Part shown: positions 35,655 to 47,753 of the stretch, one piece after another | How positions within the stretch are numbered: position 1 is the first letter of the stretch | Layout: each line of letters begins with the position of its first letter | Origin: Nelumbo lutea | Taxonomy: Eukaryota > Streptophyta > Magnoliopsida > Proteales > Nelumbonaceae | Assembly (NCBI GenBank): GCA_022828595.1 | Contig: JAKGHH010000002.1 | Span: 44,238,222 to 44,302,221, forward strand | Reading direction: 5' to 3' | DNA length: 64,000 bases | Notes under the pieces: model-generated | The model's input: the letters and a program-made list of their open reading frames with translations, nothing else | The model's database searches: none | Told to the model about the DNA's origin: nothing | Made by a program: the position numbers and the translations under genes

Positions 35655-35982
35655 AGTTGAAAAACAGCCCACTTGATGTATGGAACTGTTTGATATTAGA
35701 TGCAAACCAGAAAATGAACAAACAAGAGAGGAAGAGAAGAGAGAGCTGGCGGCAATGAGTGTTAGAGAGTAAGAGGTTCGAACATAACACCTCTCTAACA
35801 CTCTAAACATCTTATTAATAAGTTAATCTTTGACAAAATTACAGAGAGGCCCTTGAGTGAGCAGGAAAATACAAAAAACAAACTATTACAGAGTATGGGC
35901 CCAGAATAAGGCCCACAACAGAGAGAAACATAACATAACATAAAATGACAGTCTATGGACCATTCGGCCAATCTTCTCTACA
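35655..35982 (-). repeat. 5' LTR of copia C
   Basis: Minus-strand 5' LTR, 328 bp, with one extra base relative to the 3' copy (near 35839). It ends ...TTTTTCAACT, directly followed by the primer site. Confidence 0.92.
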
Positions 35983-35987
35983 CAAAT

Positions 35988-36467
35988 TTTAAGGTTGTTC
36001 AATTAATAGCTTGCAGGATTTTTCCCTTTTTGTTCCCTTACAGGACTAGTTTATGATGATGATCATAAATTTCTGACATATATGCTAGGCATTTGTACTA
36101 GGAATGATGCAGAAGATATGAATAGTGATATTCACCTTATAATGTGCAAAAAGTACATTATGAATAGAGAATACCTACCAGCATTATTTCTTATGAATCG
36201 ATTTCAGCATTTCATCATCTTTACCACAATTCTGCCAGGAAATCATGAGTCATGCTTCAGCAATAATGAGACAACTAAGACTGCTGAGCTATGCACCATT
36301 CCATCCACAAAAATTTAACAAAATAAAAAAGGAGAAATTAGAAGGAAAAAGGAAATATTGGCAAATACACTACGGAAAAGAGTTTTCTTGGTAGTAAGAA
36401 TAAAATTTGTTCCTGAAACCGCTAAGAGAAAAAGAAACAGTTGGATATGATGATATAATCTCAGTAC
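35988..36467. other. NodGS intron, part right of copia C
   Basis: No gene is seen. It adjoins the splice donor of the 36468-36640 exon (GT at 36466-36467, minus strand). Confidence 0.5.
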
Positions 36468-36640
36468 CATGGGAGCATCCACTTTCTTGACAAATCGGGC
36501 ATCAACCTGATCTCACCCACTGCAGTCAGATTAGTTCCATTAGATGGGCCATCAGAAGTTGAGCTCATAGCCATGGATGCAGAAGTTAAGCCTACACCAT
36601 TTTTCTTCACAACATCATAGAAACGCTTTATAGGAACTAC
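36468..36640 (-). CDS. NodGS: NodGS internal exon: VVPIKRF..GEIRLMPDL segment of the GS domain
   Basis: A 173-bp minus-strand exon that begins in phase 0 with VVPIKRFYDVVKKNGVGL and later reads AVGEIRLMPDLSRK. This is the N-terminal beta-grasp region and the start of the catalytic region of GS-type FluG/NodGS proteins. It follows ...VDTSGQHRCR of the exon at 47754-48013 directly in the protein. The acceptor is TTCAG (36641-36645) and the donor GTACTG starts at 36467. It ends after two bases of a Trp codon completed by the 28857-28979 exon. No frame damage. The intron upstream is 11.1 kb and holds copia D and LINE fragments. Confidence 0.87.
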
Positions 36641-37029
36641 CTGAAAAACAACAATAACAGATTAGCCATTCTCCCTCTCGTATTCATGGTTTACAACTTC
36701 AATATCAATTGACAGTTTGGCATATAGAGATAGGGAAATTTTGGGGATATTTTGTTAATTTTGCTACAATATTTGGAAAATCTAAAGAAATCAAGAAAAC
36801 TTTCTAAAAACATTAAATTTGTTAAAACTATGGAATTGTTAGGAAAAGTATAATTACACATTTAAGGCTCAAAAATACATAACAAGCATTCATATCAAAT
36901 AAGAAAATATTAAAATACATGAATAGGTATCTCTTTATCTCCCTTTTAGTCTTTTAACCATCTTCTCTTCTTTACGTATACCATTTACTTGCCATCTTGA
37001 CAACAAGGAGCTGTACAAAGGGAGCATAC
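36641..37029. other. NodGS intron, AT-rich, no feature seen
   Basis: AT-rich sequence with no recognisable element or coding similarity. Confidence 0.4.
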
Positions 37030-37464
37030 AAAAAATTTCCCCTTCAGAGATGCAAATAAAAAATATTCCTCTTCATAAAAAGTGTCTCATGTACAAAATA
37101 GGATTTACGATCTATTCCTTGAAATAGATTATGAATTTCCGGCCATGAGTGCAATCTTCCCATTTCTGAAAAACCGAATCCAAAGTTGCTGTCCTGTTTT
37201 TGGTATCCTTGCATTTTTTCTTGCCACAGCCCCCAAAACACAGCATCTGGAATCATGTTCCACACTATTTTACCACTTTTCTTCAATCCAAAATCCAAAA
37301 TTCCTTGCAAAAAAAAAAAAAAAAAAAAAAATCCTCCACCAAGTCTGGACAGCATCCCTTGACATCAGACACCTCCAATACTCTTTGTCCAAATGGAGCA
37401 AAGCAATGTTGAAATGCAATAATAGATGTCTTTGGCTTTGTGCTGGCACAACACACATTCTAAG
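37030..37464 (-). mobile_element. LINE8b: zf-RVT/linker fragment with internal poly-T tract
   Basis: The minus strand reads CVLCQHKAKDIYYCISTLLC near 37385-37460, matching the zf-RVT zinc pattern. Past a 23-bp A-run (37309-37331 on the + strand), which is internal to the element, it continues GKIVWNMIPDAVFWGLWQEK, the linker before RNase H. The right edge abuts the T-run of LINE8. It belongs to a LINE subfamily different from LINE3. Confidence 0.6.
37309..37331 (+). repeat. A(23) homopolymer
   Basis: Uninterrupted run of 23 A on the + strand, not at the 3' end of any element in the usual sense, because LINE coding similarity is found on both sides. Confidence 0.9.
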
Positions 37465-38165
37465 TTTTTTTTTATCAATAACAGTGTACGGAGTAAGAAA
37501 CACAGAAGTAAATGTCAGTCAATGTTGGATAAAATCTCTTCTCTCTCCCCCAATTGTTCCCTCATTTACAGAAGTGCCCAGAACATAGATTCTCTCCCCA
37601 CCCCTTGTTTGGATAAAACATCATCTAACATGTTAGTGCAATGTTTAACCCAATTGAAGGAAATATCCAATATCTCTCCGTCAACCACTGGACTTTCTTC
37701 TTTTCATTGTTGTATATCCAAAACTTTGAATCCTCTCCTTGTAACCAACTTACTACCAGTTTGGAATCACCCTCAACAACCAACTTCTTAATGTTCAGTT
37801 CTTCTGCTCTTTGAAACCTTCCAATAGGACCAGCACTTCTGTTCTAAGGGAGTCCCCCAACAATACCTGACATACCTGGGTTTCCTATGCTGCTTCCATC
37901 AACATTAAGTTTAATGAACCCTCTTTCTGGAGGCAACCAATGGTAATTAGAGGACTTAGTTGAGCAGGATTCGGGCCACTTCCATTTTCCAAAGAGGTCA
38001 TCTATTGACACACTGGAAAATGTATCCAAGGACTTCAGCCAATGTACCACTCTAATTGTGATTACCTCCATCACATCTTCCTTGCTTCTCTCCTTCTCTA
38101 GAAAGATTCTAGAGTTCCTTTCAAACCCAAATTGTCCATAATATTGCCGCAGGTTTGGGAATGGA
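37465..38165 (-). mobile_element. LINE8: 5'-truncated LINE, RNase H end
   Basis: A T-run at 37465-37473 marks the 3' end. The minus-strand frame 38173-37844 reads FERNSRIFLEKERS, then IKLNVDGSSIGNPGMSGIVGG with the first RNase H Asp. More eroded RNase H follows towards the tail (WVKHCTNMLDDVLSKQG-like, about 37610-37660). Its 5' end, near 38165, lies inside the linker. No target duplication was found. Confidence 0.75.
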
Positions 38166-38682
38166 AAGGACAATTTTCACAGTTACCCTACCCGTTGCCA
38201 TCCCAAACCCGGCCCAACTTGCACCCCTATTTGGAAACCTCCCACTACAATTATTCCACTTTTGTGGATATTGACATGTAGACCCAACACCACCACAAAC
38301 CTTCTTCTTTTATTTTCTGAAATTTCTTTCTTTTCCAAGGACTAGGGCTTATCCCTTCTATTTTCTGAAATTTCTTTCTTCCTTCCATTTTTTCATGAAT
38401 ATGTTGATTGTATATGATTTAAATGAAGTTTATACATTTGTTATGAAGATTATATACAATTACTAGTGAAAGATGGTTGCTACTTGCTATGGAACCTAGG
38501 GAATTACCCTAGGATTCATGGTTTTTATGGCATCCCAGTGAACGAGGCTCCTGCCAATGCCGGGTCTAGGGAGGAACAGATGTATGCAGCCTTACCCCTG
38601 CACATACAGAGAAGCTGTTTCCAAGATTGCCTAGGTTACAAGGCACCCTTACTGTCACCTAGCCTCACCTTGGCACCTTCAA
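38166..38682. other. NodGS intron segment between LINE8 and LINE7
   Basis: No gene. A short phrase resembling the GCCTAGG-type dispersed repeat is found near 38625-38675 (CCTAGGTTACAAGGCACC ... CCTTGGCACC). A CCCTTCTATTTTCTGAAATTTCTTTCTT phrase occurs twice around 38310 and 38355. Confidence 0.4.
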
Positions 38683-41194
38683 TTTTTTTTTTTTTTTTTG
38701 ATCGGTAACTGTGAAATTTCATTAGATTAGAAAAAAGATATAGTACAGTTGAGTAAAAACATAGAAAAAACAGTGAGAGATAAAACAGCTTATCTCTCTC
38801 CTTAAATGCACCCTTCCCTTACAATTGTGCCCAGAACAGAACTTGTCGTCCCACCCCTTGTTTTGCTAGAGTATCTGCAAAAGACTTAGCGCTACACACC
38901 AGCAGAATGATACTCCCATATCCCTCGTTAGCCATCTGAATTTTTACTTTTCGTTGTTGTAAAACCACATCTTCATTTCATCACTATGCATGCAATTTAC
39001 AACCTACTGTGGATCCCCTTACCCTACTAATTTCCTAATATTCAAAGACCTTGCTCTTTGGACTCCTTCCATCATTGCCAAAACCTCTGCTCTGAGAGAA
39101 TCTCCCTCTTCCACTGGGCCTGAAAATAAGGCAATTATTCTCCCCTCATCATCCCTAAATACACCTCCAATTCCAGATGGTCCTGGGTTTTCAATGCTAC
39201 TACCATCAAAGTTAAGTTAAGCAGATCCTGTTTCTGGTGGAGACCAAAGATAAGTAGTAGCAGGTGTATAAGGAACAGATTTTACCACTTCCTTCCATTT
39301 TCTAAGAATATCATCCGTAGTTACATTAGTGAGCCACCCTAACCATTATTGCTTCAATCAAGTCTTCCTTATTTCTTTCCTTTTCCAAGAATAATCTTGA
39401 ATTCCTTTCTTCCCATATTGTCCATAGTTATTGTCGCTCTAGTGCATCTCCACATTAGTCTCCCCTCTTATTTGGCCATGGAAAGAATGACGGATCAAAT
39501 AACATTTTCACATCAACCGGAGGATCCCACCTACACCCATACAAGGAGAAAAACCATTCCCAAATATATGCAACAAAAGGTACAAGAGATAAGTAGATGG
39601 TAACAGTTCTCACCATTATCTTTGCATAAAATACACTAGTGTGGGGATAAACTTCAGTTCTTGCGCTTTCTTTGAAGCAAATCACAAGTGCCGATCTTTT
39701 CATGGACAACTTCCCAACAAAAAGCTCCAATCGTAGAAGGAATTGGCTTGCACCAAAGCTCTTTAGCTGGATAAGAAGGTAAAGAACTAATGGAGGGTTG
39801 AGAGAAGGCTTTGTAGAAGGAAGCACAAGAGAAAGAACTAGAAGGATTACAAGTCCAGATTCGACTATCTAGTTTAGCAGGATAAAGGAATACTTCCTCC
39901 AATAATTGGAGTAAGCTCATCACATTTTGAAGCCCAAGGTCTCTTATACCCCTTAGAAGCCCTAAATCCCAGCTTACACCATTGGTAGAGTTTGAGGGGA
40001 CAAGGAACTTGGGTCCCATCAAAATTATGCACCAAAACCCCATCAATCATCAATCAATCTTCAAAAAAAGCTTCCTAGGTGTCTGAAATTAAACTGCCCA
40101 ACACAGCCTTCAACCTTTTACCCAAAACCTTGGCCAAAATCTTATATACCCTATGAGGTTGATTGGTCTGAATTCTCTCAACTGCCCAAAACAGCCTTCA
40201 ACCTTTTAGTTCTTTCCAGGACTGCAGATCTATGAAACTCCTCGAATACCTTCATTAAATCTTCCTTTATAAAATTTCTGTACTTCTTGTAAAATGTCAT
40301 GGTGAAGCTGTCCAAACATGGAGCTTTCTCCCCTCCCAACTCTTTTAAAGCCTCCCAAACCTCCCTCTCCTCAAAGCTTCTCTCCAACTCTCTTGCCTGC
40401 TCCTCAACTAATCCTCAAGCTTAATGCCATCCAATTTAGGTCTTCTCCTCTATTCCTCCTTGTACAACTTCAAATAGAAGTTCACTACACTTTCTTTAAT
40501 TTGGCCTTCCTCTTCTACCCACTCCCCTTTTACTCCAAGACTTTTAATTCCCTCCTTCTGGCATTTTCTATTTTATTGAAAAATTCTTGTATTGTTGTCT
40601 CTTTCCCTGATCCAATGACATTTTTCCTTTTGTCTCCATTTCATCTCCTCTTGATATGCAATTCTATCATAATCTAGCTTAGCCTTTATCCTTTTCTACC
40701 TTCCCTCCTCTTTCATCCTGTCCTGCCCCATTAAGATGTCTAAGCACTCTTTCTTCATGTTGTTCACTCATCTAAACACCTCCCTTTTCCATCCTTTCTG
40801 TTAACACTTTCAACTTCTTACTAAAAACATGGCTAGCTGTCCCCTCAATGTGCATCTCAGCCCACCATACTCCCATTTGGTCCACAAAGCCTTCCTCCTT
40901 AGCCATAAGTGTTCAAACCTAAAGGGAGCTCACTTCGAAGGAATCCCTTCAAAGTCTAGGTAAATCAGAGCATGATCAAAGAGTGGTCTAGGTAGAACAA
41001 AGATACCTGTGGAAAATTTTCTTCCCAATCACTTGATACCATGAATCTATCCAACTTCACTAAAAAATCCTCCTCTTGATTATTTGTCCATGTGAGCTTC
41101 CAACCCAGCATAGGAAGATCCACAAGTTCCTACCTACCCATAAAATCCACAATACCACTAGCTCCTCTACTACTCTAGGTCACTCCTTTCTTCT
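38683..41194 (-). mobile_element. LINE7: minus-strand LINE, left part (interrupted by copia D)
   Basis: The tail is the 17-base T-run at 38683-38699. Going right on the minus strand there is RNase H (FDGSSIENPGPSGIGG-type, about 39100-39220), zf-RVT and preceding region (39455-40046, including GVFCWEVVHEKIGTCDLLQ-type frames), a rearranged RT scrap (40080-40390, including FEEREVWEALKELGGEKAP), and endonuclease-domain similarity up to 41194 (WTNNQEEDFLVKLDRF and surroundings near 41060). It continues at 46721 after copia D. RT is largely missing and frames are broken. Confidence 0.75.
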
Positions 41195-41539
41195 TGTAAA
41201 GAGACTGGGCCGAATGGGCCCTAATAGCCTCTCATGTGATATCCTTTATTTTATCTTTTATTTTATGTTGATGGGCCTCACTTAATGGGCATGTTATTTG
41301 TTCTTGCTTTACTTTCTTTATGTAACTGCCATGCTGGCCGCCCACTTAAGGGTATACTTGTCATCATCAATTTTTAAAGATTAATAAAAAATAGGGTTAG
41401 AGGAGAAGGGTGATTATTCGACTTCTTCTTCTCTTACCTCTTCTCTTCGCCATCTTCCTCTCTTATGTAGTTATTCAGATCTGTTCTATTCTGCTAATCA
41501 CTAAATTTAATCTTGATATTAGAAGACTGATTTACATCT
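41195..41539 (+). repeat. 5' LTR of copia D
   Basis: Runs from TGTAAAGAGACTGGG to GACTGATTTACATCT, ending in CT rather than CA. It shares the GGGCCGAATGGGCCC-type start with the copia C LTR. Confidence 0.93.
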
Positions 41540-41551
41540 TGGTATCAAAGC
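41540..41551 (+). promoter_or_regulatory. Primer-binding site of copia D
   Basis: TGGTATCAAAGC directly follows the LTR, the initiator methionine tRNA type. Confidence 0.88.
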
Positions 41552-42062
41552 GGGTTCAGCTCTTCTTTCTTCTTTTTTCTTTGTTCCTGCACACTCTAAA
41601 ATCAAGAGAGTGTATGGAGAGATAGGTTCTCTATAGTATAGAGAATCACTTGCCTAGTTGGTATAAGGGTTTGGAGAGTTTAGTTCTGGCCAAATTTTGC
41701 CAAGAAGTGATGTTGTTTTGTTGCTGCCCAAAACCCTAGCCAACTGGAGAGTTTCGAGTTACCAGGAAAGGTGAAGCTTGGGTGTGGCGCTCTGTGCTTG
41801 GAAGGTGTCTTGTGACTGCTAAAGGAGGGCGATTCAGGTTTGGAAGAGTTTGGGTTACTCTGGTAGGTGCGGCAGTGTCTTCTCTCTCCCGCCCATCTGC
41901 TGGATGGAGCAAAACCCTAGTTTTTCAAGCACCCAAGTTCTAGTTTGACTTCAAGTAAGTTTACATAGTCAAAATTTTCTGTTCTTTGATTTTCATTTGA
42001 TTAATGGAGACATACGGAAGTGAGTTCAAGCAGGTGCTGGACCTGCTCCAGTAGATTCTGTT

Positions 42063-43133
42063 TTGACGGGTGTTACCACAATTAAGCTAGATGGGACGAA
42101 CTATCTTGCTTGGGCCCAGTCTATAAAAATCTATGTTTGTAGTAGAGGAAAACTCGGGTATCTCACAGGCAGCAATGTGAAACCCGAAGCGGCAGACCCT
42201 GAATTTGAAAGATGGATGCAAGAGAACTATACTGTTATAGGATGGTTAGTCAACTCTATGCAACCTCATATAAGCCAGCATTATCTCTGGATGTCTTTGG
42301 CTAAGGAGATATGGGACAGTGTAACTGAGACCTATTCACAAAAACTGAATGTAGCCAGAGCATACAAATTGAAAAGTGATGTGAAGAACCTGAGACAGGG
42401 TGAGAAGAGTGTGGCAATCTACTACTCTATACTAAAGTCCCTATGGTAGGAAATTGATGTTATGGAAACAGTGGTATGGGAGAGTAAAAAGGATGCTGAA
42501 ATGTATAGAAAGCTAGTGGAGAGAAATAGGGTGTTTTGAGTTTCTCACTGGACTCAACCCTGAGTTTGATATTATCAGACAAAACATTTTGGCCAGGGAT
42601 GAGGTTTACTCTTTCACAAGCATATGCTATGATAAGTAGTGAGGAGAGTAGGCGGCAGGTGCAGTTGCAGAGTCCATCTACAGAACAATTTTCACATATG
42701 GGAATGAAACCGAAGGGCCCTACTGAGAAAAGAGAGATGTGTGAATATTGAAAGAAACCACAACATACAAAGGACACCTGCTGGAAGCTTCAATCCTGAA
42801 CTTCTTCCTGATAGATTTAAGAACAATAATAACCCTAAGAAGGGCAGTCAAGTGGGAAAATCCAAGACTGCAAATGCTGCTACAGTGCTTGAAGGGGGAA
42901 GTAAGGAAAGCGAAGAAAAATCAACTATTGAGCAGTTGGCTGCAATGAAATTGGATTTTGAGAAGTATGGGAGGCTCCTAGATCACCAGGAAGCTACGGT
43001 TTCTTCAACTCACCCTTCCAACAGTACATCATCTTCATCGGCTTTTGCTCACTCAGGTACTCGTGCTTCTGCGAATCATGCTTCAGCTTCAAGTAATCGT
43101 AAAATCCCTTGGATTATTGATTCCGGTGCATAA
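42063..43133 (+). pseudogene. Copia D gag and start of protease
   Basis: Gag similarity begins in the region 42045-42449 (VTTIKLDGTNYLAWAQSIKIYV, TVIGWLVNSMQPHISQHYLW), parallel to copia C. A stop interrupts it at about 42447 (before EIDV), and a frameshift occurs near 42530. The zinc knuckle near 42740 is altered: CEY is followed by a stop where the second Cys should be. The frame 42741-43133 carries the hinge and reaches IPWIIDSGA, the protease active site, with a stop codon directly after it. Confidence 0.85.
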
Positions 43134-43139
43134 GACCAT

Positions 43140-46100
43140 ATGACCAGCCTATCTAACCTATTTTGCTCATATCACCTCCTCTCTGGGAAAGAGAAAATAT
43201 CCCTTGCCGATGGGTCCCTTGCCCCCATCTCTGGTAAAGGTGATATAAAGACCTCTGACACCCTGTTCTTATCTTCTGTTCTTCATGTCCCTAAGCTTAA
43301 CACAAACCTCTTATCTGTTAGTAGCTTAACAAAGTCAATGAATTGCAGCATAACTTTCTTTCCCACTAATTGTGTTTTTCAGGACCTGCCAGTCTCAGAG
43401 GATGATTGGGAGTGGCCATGAGGCGAACGGAATAAACTTGCTGGACACACCAGATCAAGCTTTGGGACTACCTCATGGAGTTGCCTTAGAGTCAGTCGTG
43501 TCAGAGTCTTGTTAACAAAATTTTTATTATGTCATTTTCGGTTTGGCCACTTGTCCTTTTCTGCTTTGAGTCATTTGTTCCCAGATATGTTTAGAGGAGT
43601 GTCTTTATCGAGTCTTCATTGTGAATCATGTGAGTTGGCAAAGCATTGTAGACATTCCTATTCAATTAGCAATAAAAGATCTTTTTCTCCTTTCCGTATT
43701 GTTCACTCTGATGTGTTGGGGCCATATCACATGCCAACCATGGGGGGTTACAGGTACTTTATCCTTTTCATTGATGATTACTCACGTTACACTTGGATTT
43801 ATCTCATGAAATCCAGGGATGAAGTACCCAGCTATTGTGAAAAATTTTCATGAACTCATCCTCACCCAGTTTAATACCCATATCAAAATATTCCGCTCTG
43901 ACAATGCTAAGGAGTATTTTGAGAGAACCCTCTCCACCTATCTTGAAACCTTTGGGGTTATTCATCAAAAGTTCTAGTTCCTACACTCCACAACAAAACA
44001 GGGTGGTGGAAAGAAAGAACAAGCATGTGGTCGAGGTTTCCAGATCCCTTTTATTTGCATCCTATGTTCCTATAAAGTTTTGGGAGATGCTGTTCTTATT
44101 GCTACCTTTCTGATCAACCGTGTGCCCTCCCGGGTCCTTGGCTTTAAAACCCCTTTTAGTCTTCTCTTTCCGAATGAGGATCTGTTCTCTTCCTCTCCGT
44201 GTGTTTGGGTATACTTGCTATGTGCATATTCATAGTCACCAAAGGCACAAGTTTGAACCCAAGGCTCATAAGTGCATGTTTCTGGGATATGTTTCCACAC
44301 AGAAGGGTTATTGCTGTTTCGATCTGGTTCGTGGCACCCGCTTTGTATCTCGGGATGTCACCTTTGCAGAGTTGACTCCCTTCTTCAGTATTCCTCCTGA
44401 GGGGGAGAAATCTGACGAGTACTTTGCTTGTCTCCAGCTGTTCCGCTTCTCATTCCTTGTGAGTCCGATCATGGAGTGTCCACCTCTTCTACTGGACCTA
44501 CCCCTGATGTCCCTGCTCCCCCTCCTGCTTCTGCTCCTGCTCTCCAGAGGTGGTACCAAAGGCGGAGATTCAGACATGTGCATGTTGTTTTCACTCCTTC
44601 AGAAGAGCATCTTGCCACTCCCATCATTACTGAGGAAACATGTCAACCTTCTACTGGCCCATCTTTGACTATTCTAGACCTTGACCTTCCTATTGCTCTT
44701 CGCAAGGGCAAGTGGAAGTGTACAGCCCATTGTATATCCAAACACTTATCTTACAACCTTCTCTTCCCTTCCTACTACTCTTTTCTTACCTCTGTTTCTT
44801 CCCATGTGATACCCAAGTCTGTACCGGAAGCTTTATCTCAAGCTGAATGGAGGGATGCTATGATGACCGAACTTGATGCACTGCATAAGAATCATACCTG
44901 GGACATTGTGGACTTGCCGGAAGGAAAGGAACCAGTGGGTTGTAAATGGGTGTTTACTATTAAATATCACTCCGATGGCTCTGTTGAGAGGTTTAAGGCT
45001 CGCTTGGTTGCTAAGGGTTACACCCAAATGTATGGCATTGACTATCTGGAGACATTTTCTCCTGTAGCTAAAATGACTTCAGTCAGGGTTTTACTTTCTC
45101 TAGCAACTACTTTTGACTGGCCCCTACACCAGTTTGATGTTAAGAATGCCTTCTTGAATGGAGAACTGCATGAAGAGATCTATATGTCTCTACCTCTAGG
45201 AGTGTATGGGAAAGAAATGAAAGGCAAGGTATGGGAAATAAATGTAAGGCAAGGTGTGTAAACTACACAAATCCCTTTATGGTCTCAAACAATCTCCTCG
45301 TGCTTGGTTTGAGAGATTTCGGACTGCTATTGTCTCCTTTGGCTACATTCAAACACAATCTGATCATACACTATTCTTGAAGAGAGATGACTCTCTGGTG
45401 ACCTTCTTGATTGTTTATGTTGATGATATTGTGGTCACGGGTATGACATTGAAGAGGCCAGCAAACTAAAAGCATTTCACAACTCTGAATTTGACATCAA
45501 AGATTTGGGAGATCTTCGGTATTTCTTGGGCATTGAAATTGCTCGATCTAAGGATGGTAATATTCATATCTCAGCGCAAATATGTCCTTGATCTTCTTGC
45601 TGAAACTGGTAAACTTGGAGCTAAACCTATCTCCACTCCCATTGATCCTAATCATAAGCTTTCTGCCACAGATGGTGCACCTTTGTCTGATAAAGGAGTG
45701 TTTCAGAGACTGTTTGGGAAGTTGTTATACCTTTGTATGACTCGGCCAGATATTTCCTATGCAGTAAGTGTTCTCAGTCAGTTTATGCATTCTCCCAGAG
45801 ATACTCATCTAGTTGTTGCAGAAAGGGTTCTGTGCTACTTGAAAGGTACTCCAGGGAAAGGTATTCTATTTGTTAAGCATGGTCACATGAAGCTGGAAGC
45901 CTTTACTGATGCAGATTGGACAGGATGTATTGATGACAGAATGTCATCCTCAGGTTATTGTGCTCTGGTTGCTGGGAATATTGTTTCTTGGAAGAGTAAG
46001 AAACAATCAGTAGTTGCTAGATCTTCAGTTGAAGCAGAATATAGGGCAATGGCTCATGGTGTGTCAGAATTACTATGGCTACGATCCCTTCTAGAGGAGT

Positions 46101-46405
46101 TGGGTGTGGACTATGAAAAACCAATGATGCTCTATTTGACAACCAAACTGCTATCAACATTGCACATAATCCTGTTCAACATGACAGAACTAAGCACATT
46201 GAGGTTGATAGGCATTTCAAGGGAAAGAGTCTCTTCAGGAGAAGTTTGTTTACCATTTATCACATCAGAAGAGCAGCTGGCTGATATCTTGACCAAGGGA
46301 GTTCCTAGGGGGAAACTGACACACTATATAAGCAAGCTGGGCATGATTGACATCTATGCTCAGCTTGAGGGGGAGTGTAAAGAGACTGGGTCGAATGGGC
46401 CCTAA
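43140..46405 (+). pseudogene. Copia D pol: integrase, RT, RNase H
   Basis: The integrase zinc region (HFRFGHLSFSALSH) and HSDVLGPYHMP (catalytic Asp kept) lie at 43509-43853, with a frameshift near 43850. SDNAKEYFE-like and QQNRVVERKNKH follow at 43895-44020. After further shifts, 44428-45261 carries RT (GCKWVFTIKYHSDGS, YGIDYLETFSPVAK, KNAFLNGELHEE). A local 24-bp duplication near 45210-45260 shifts the frame. The catalytic YVDDIVVTG is at 45418-45445. RNase H occupies 45491-46405 (AFTDADWTG, SSVEAEYRAMA, LADILTKGV) but loses the CDN motif near 46135 by a shift. The element is non-autonomous. Confidence 0.88.
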
Positions 46406-46720
46406 CAGCCTCTCATGTGATATCCTTTATTTTATCTTTTATTTTATGTTGATGGGCCTCACTTAATGAGCCTGTTATTTGTTCTTGCTTTACTTTCTTT
46501 ATGTAATTTCCATACTGGCCGCCCACTTAAGGGTATACTTGTCATCATCAATTTTTAGAGATTAATAAAAAATAGGGTCAGAGGAGAAGGGTGATTATTC
46601 GACTTCTTCTTCTCTTACCTCTTCTCTTCGCCATCTTCCTCTCTTATATAGTTATTCAGATTTGTTCTATTCTGCTAATCACTAAATTTAATCTTGATAT
46701 TAGAGGACTGATTTACATCT
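46376..46720 (+). repeat. 3' LTR of copia D
   Basis: Same length as the 5' copy, preceded by the purine tract and followed by the CTTCT duplication. Confidence 0.93.
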
Positions 46721-46900
46721 CTTCTTATTAAGAAAATCTAATTGAAACCCCTCACTCCCTGCACAATTTCTACTATATCTATTCATTTCTACCAACCCCA
46801 TACACCCTAGTAGCAATTTTCTCCTCCTTACATTAGTATTAGTACGGGTTGAGAGGAATAATTGCATTTTTGAAAATCAATCGGCTTCTAAAGAAATGCT
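46721..46900 (-). mobile_element. LINE7: right part beyond copia D
   Basis: Continues the endonuclease-domain similarity of 41000-41194 on the minus strand across the CTTCT duplication. The 5' end fades at about 46900 and no target duplication for LINE7 was found. Confidence 0.45.
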
Positions 46901-47753
46901 TCTTAGAGATGGTAATGATGGAACATTAACAGTTACCCACTCCCAAATGACGTAAGGATAAAATACAACTCTTATGCCTAGTTTGATTCCTTCTTTCTAA
47001 CTTCCTAATATATAACTTTGCACTGTACCTGGGCTATACTTGCATATTGTTGGCACATCACTCTTACTAACAAAAAGGTACATGAGTTTACCAAAGAGGG
47101 TAATCTCATATCAGTTTTAATAATACTTTCTAGTCCTTTAAGGGAAGAGGATCCACATCAATAATAATCTTCAGGATCCTTCTCCAGGACAAATTTCCCC
47201 ATTGAACTTTCTGGAAAAATTTCTAAATATCTAAATTCCAAGATGAGGTTCTTCTGTACTATATTATCCAGTTATTAATAATTAACTTGAACCTTTTCTC
47301 TATCAATTGTCCCTTGTCGTCATGTGTTCAAATCCTAATTAACCCAAGATGATCATCTCCTATGATATTTATAAGGATACTCTTCAGAATTTTGATGTTG
47401 CCATTCAGGTTAGTATAGCCAGATATGCAGAAATGTCAGAGATGTAATAGTAAAAGCTCCTTTTAAGTAGTAGATAACTAAAGGAAAATCCATAAGCACC
47501 TTTAACCACCAAATTTGTCTTGACACTGAACAACCACCACTTGAGTTCTATTAATTTGTCAGTAGTTTTTGCCTTAGAATATACAAACAAGCCATTCCCT
47601 TTCTCCCTAAAAACTTATTTTTTTGACCAGAAATTTCTCCTAAAAAACTATTATATTTAAACTTCTTAGCGTATTGCCGTTTTCCATCAAATAATAACAA
47701 AAACAGTAAAAACATGTTAATAATCAGAGCCTTCCAATTAATGACAAACTCAC
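46901..47753. other. NodGS intron, no feature recognised
   Basis: AT-rich intron sequence without a recognised element. Its right border is the splice donor GTGAGT (minus strand, 47748-47753). Confidence 0.45.

Larger units (their letters stand above)
30100..35982 (-). mobile_element. Copia C: full-length Ty1/copia retrotransposon, TSD CAAAT
   Basis: Minus-strand element of 5883 bp with both LTRs (30100-30426 and 35655-35982), flanked by the exact 5-bp duplication CAAAT (30095-30099 and 35983-35987). The primer site follows the 5' LTR directly. The polypurine tract (GAGGGGGAG on the minus strand) abuts the 3' LTR at 30427. Gag, zinc knuckle, protease, integrase, RT and RNase H are all present in order. 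The two LTRs differ by seven substitutions and one indel by eye, about 2%, so this is the youngest full element here. It sits in a NodGS intron in the same orientation as the gene. Confidence 0.95.
41195..46720 (+). mobile_element. Copia D: full-length Ty1/copia retrotransposon, TSD CTTCT
   Basis: Plus-strand element of 5526 bp. The LTRs at 41195-41539 and 46376-46720 are both 345 bp, with the exact 5-bp target duplication CTTCT at 41190-41194 and 46721-46725. The primer site follows the 5' LTR and a purine tract (GAGGGGGAG) precedes the 3' LTR. By eye the LTRs differ at 12 sites, about 3.5%. Gag and pol are of the same lineage as copia C. It is inserted in the endonuclease part of LINE7, within a NodGS intron and antisense to that gene. 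Confidence 0.95.

Noticed and set aside
37082..37588. A 168-residue plus-strand ORF
   Set aside because: It is antisense to LINE8b and LINE8 similarity and crosses the A(23) run.
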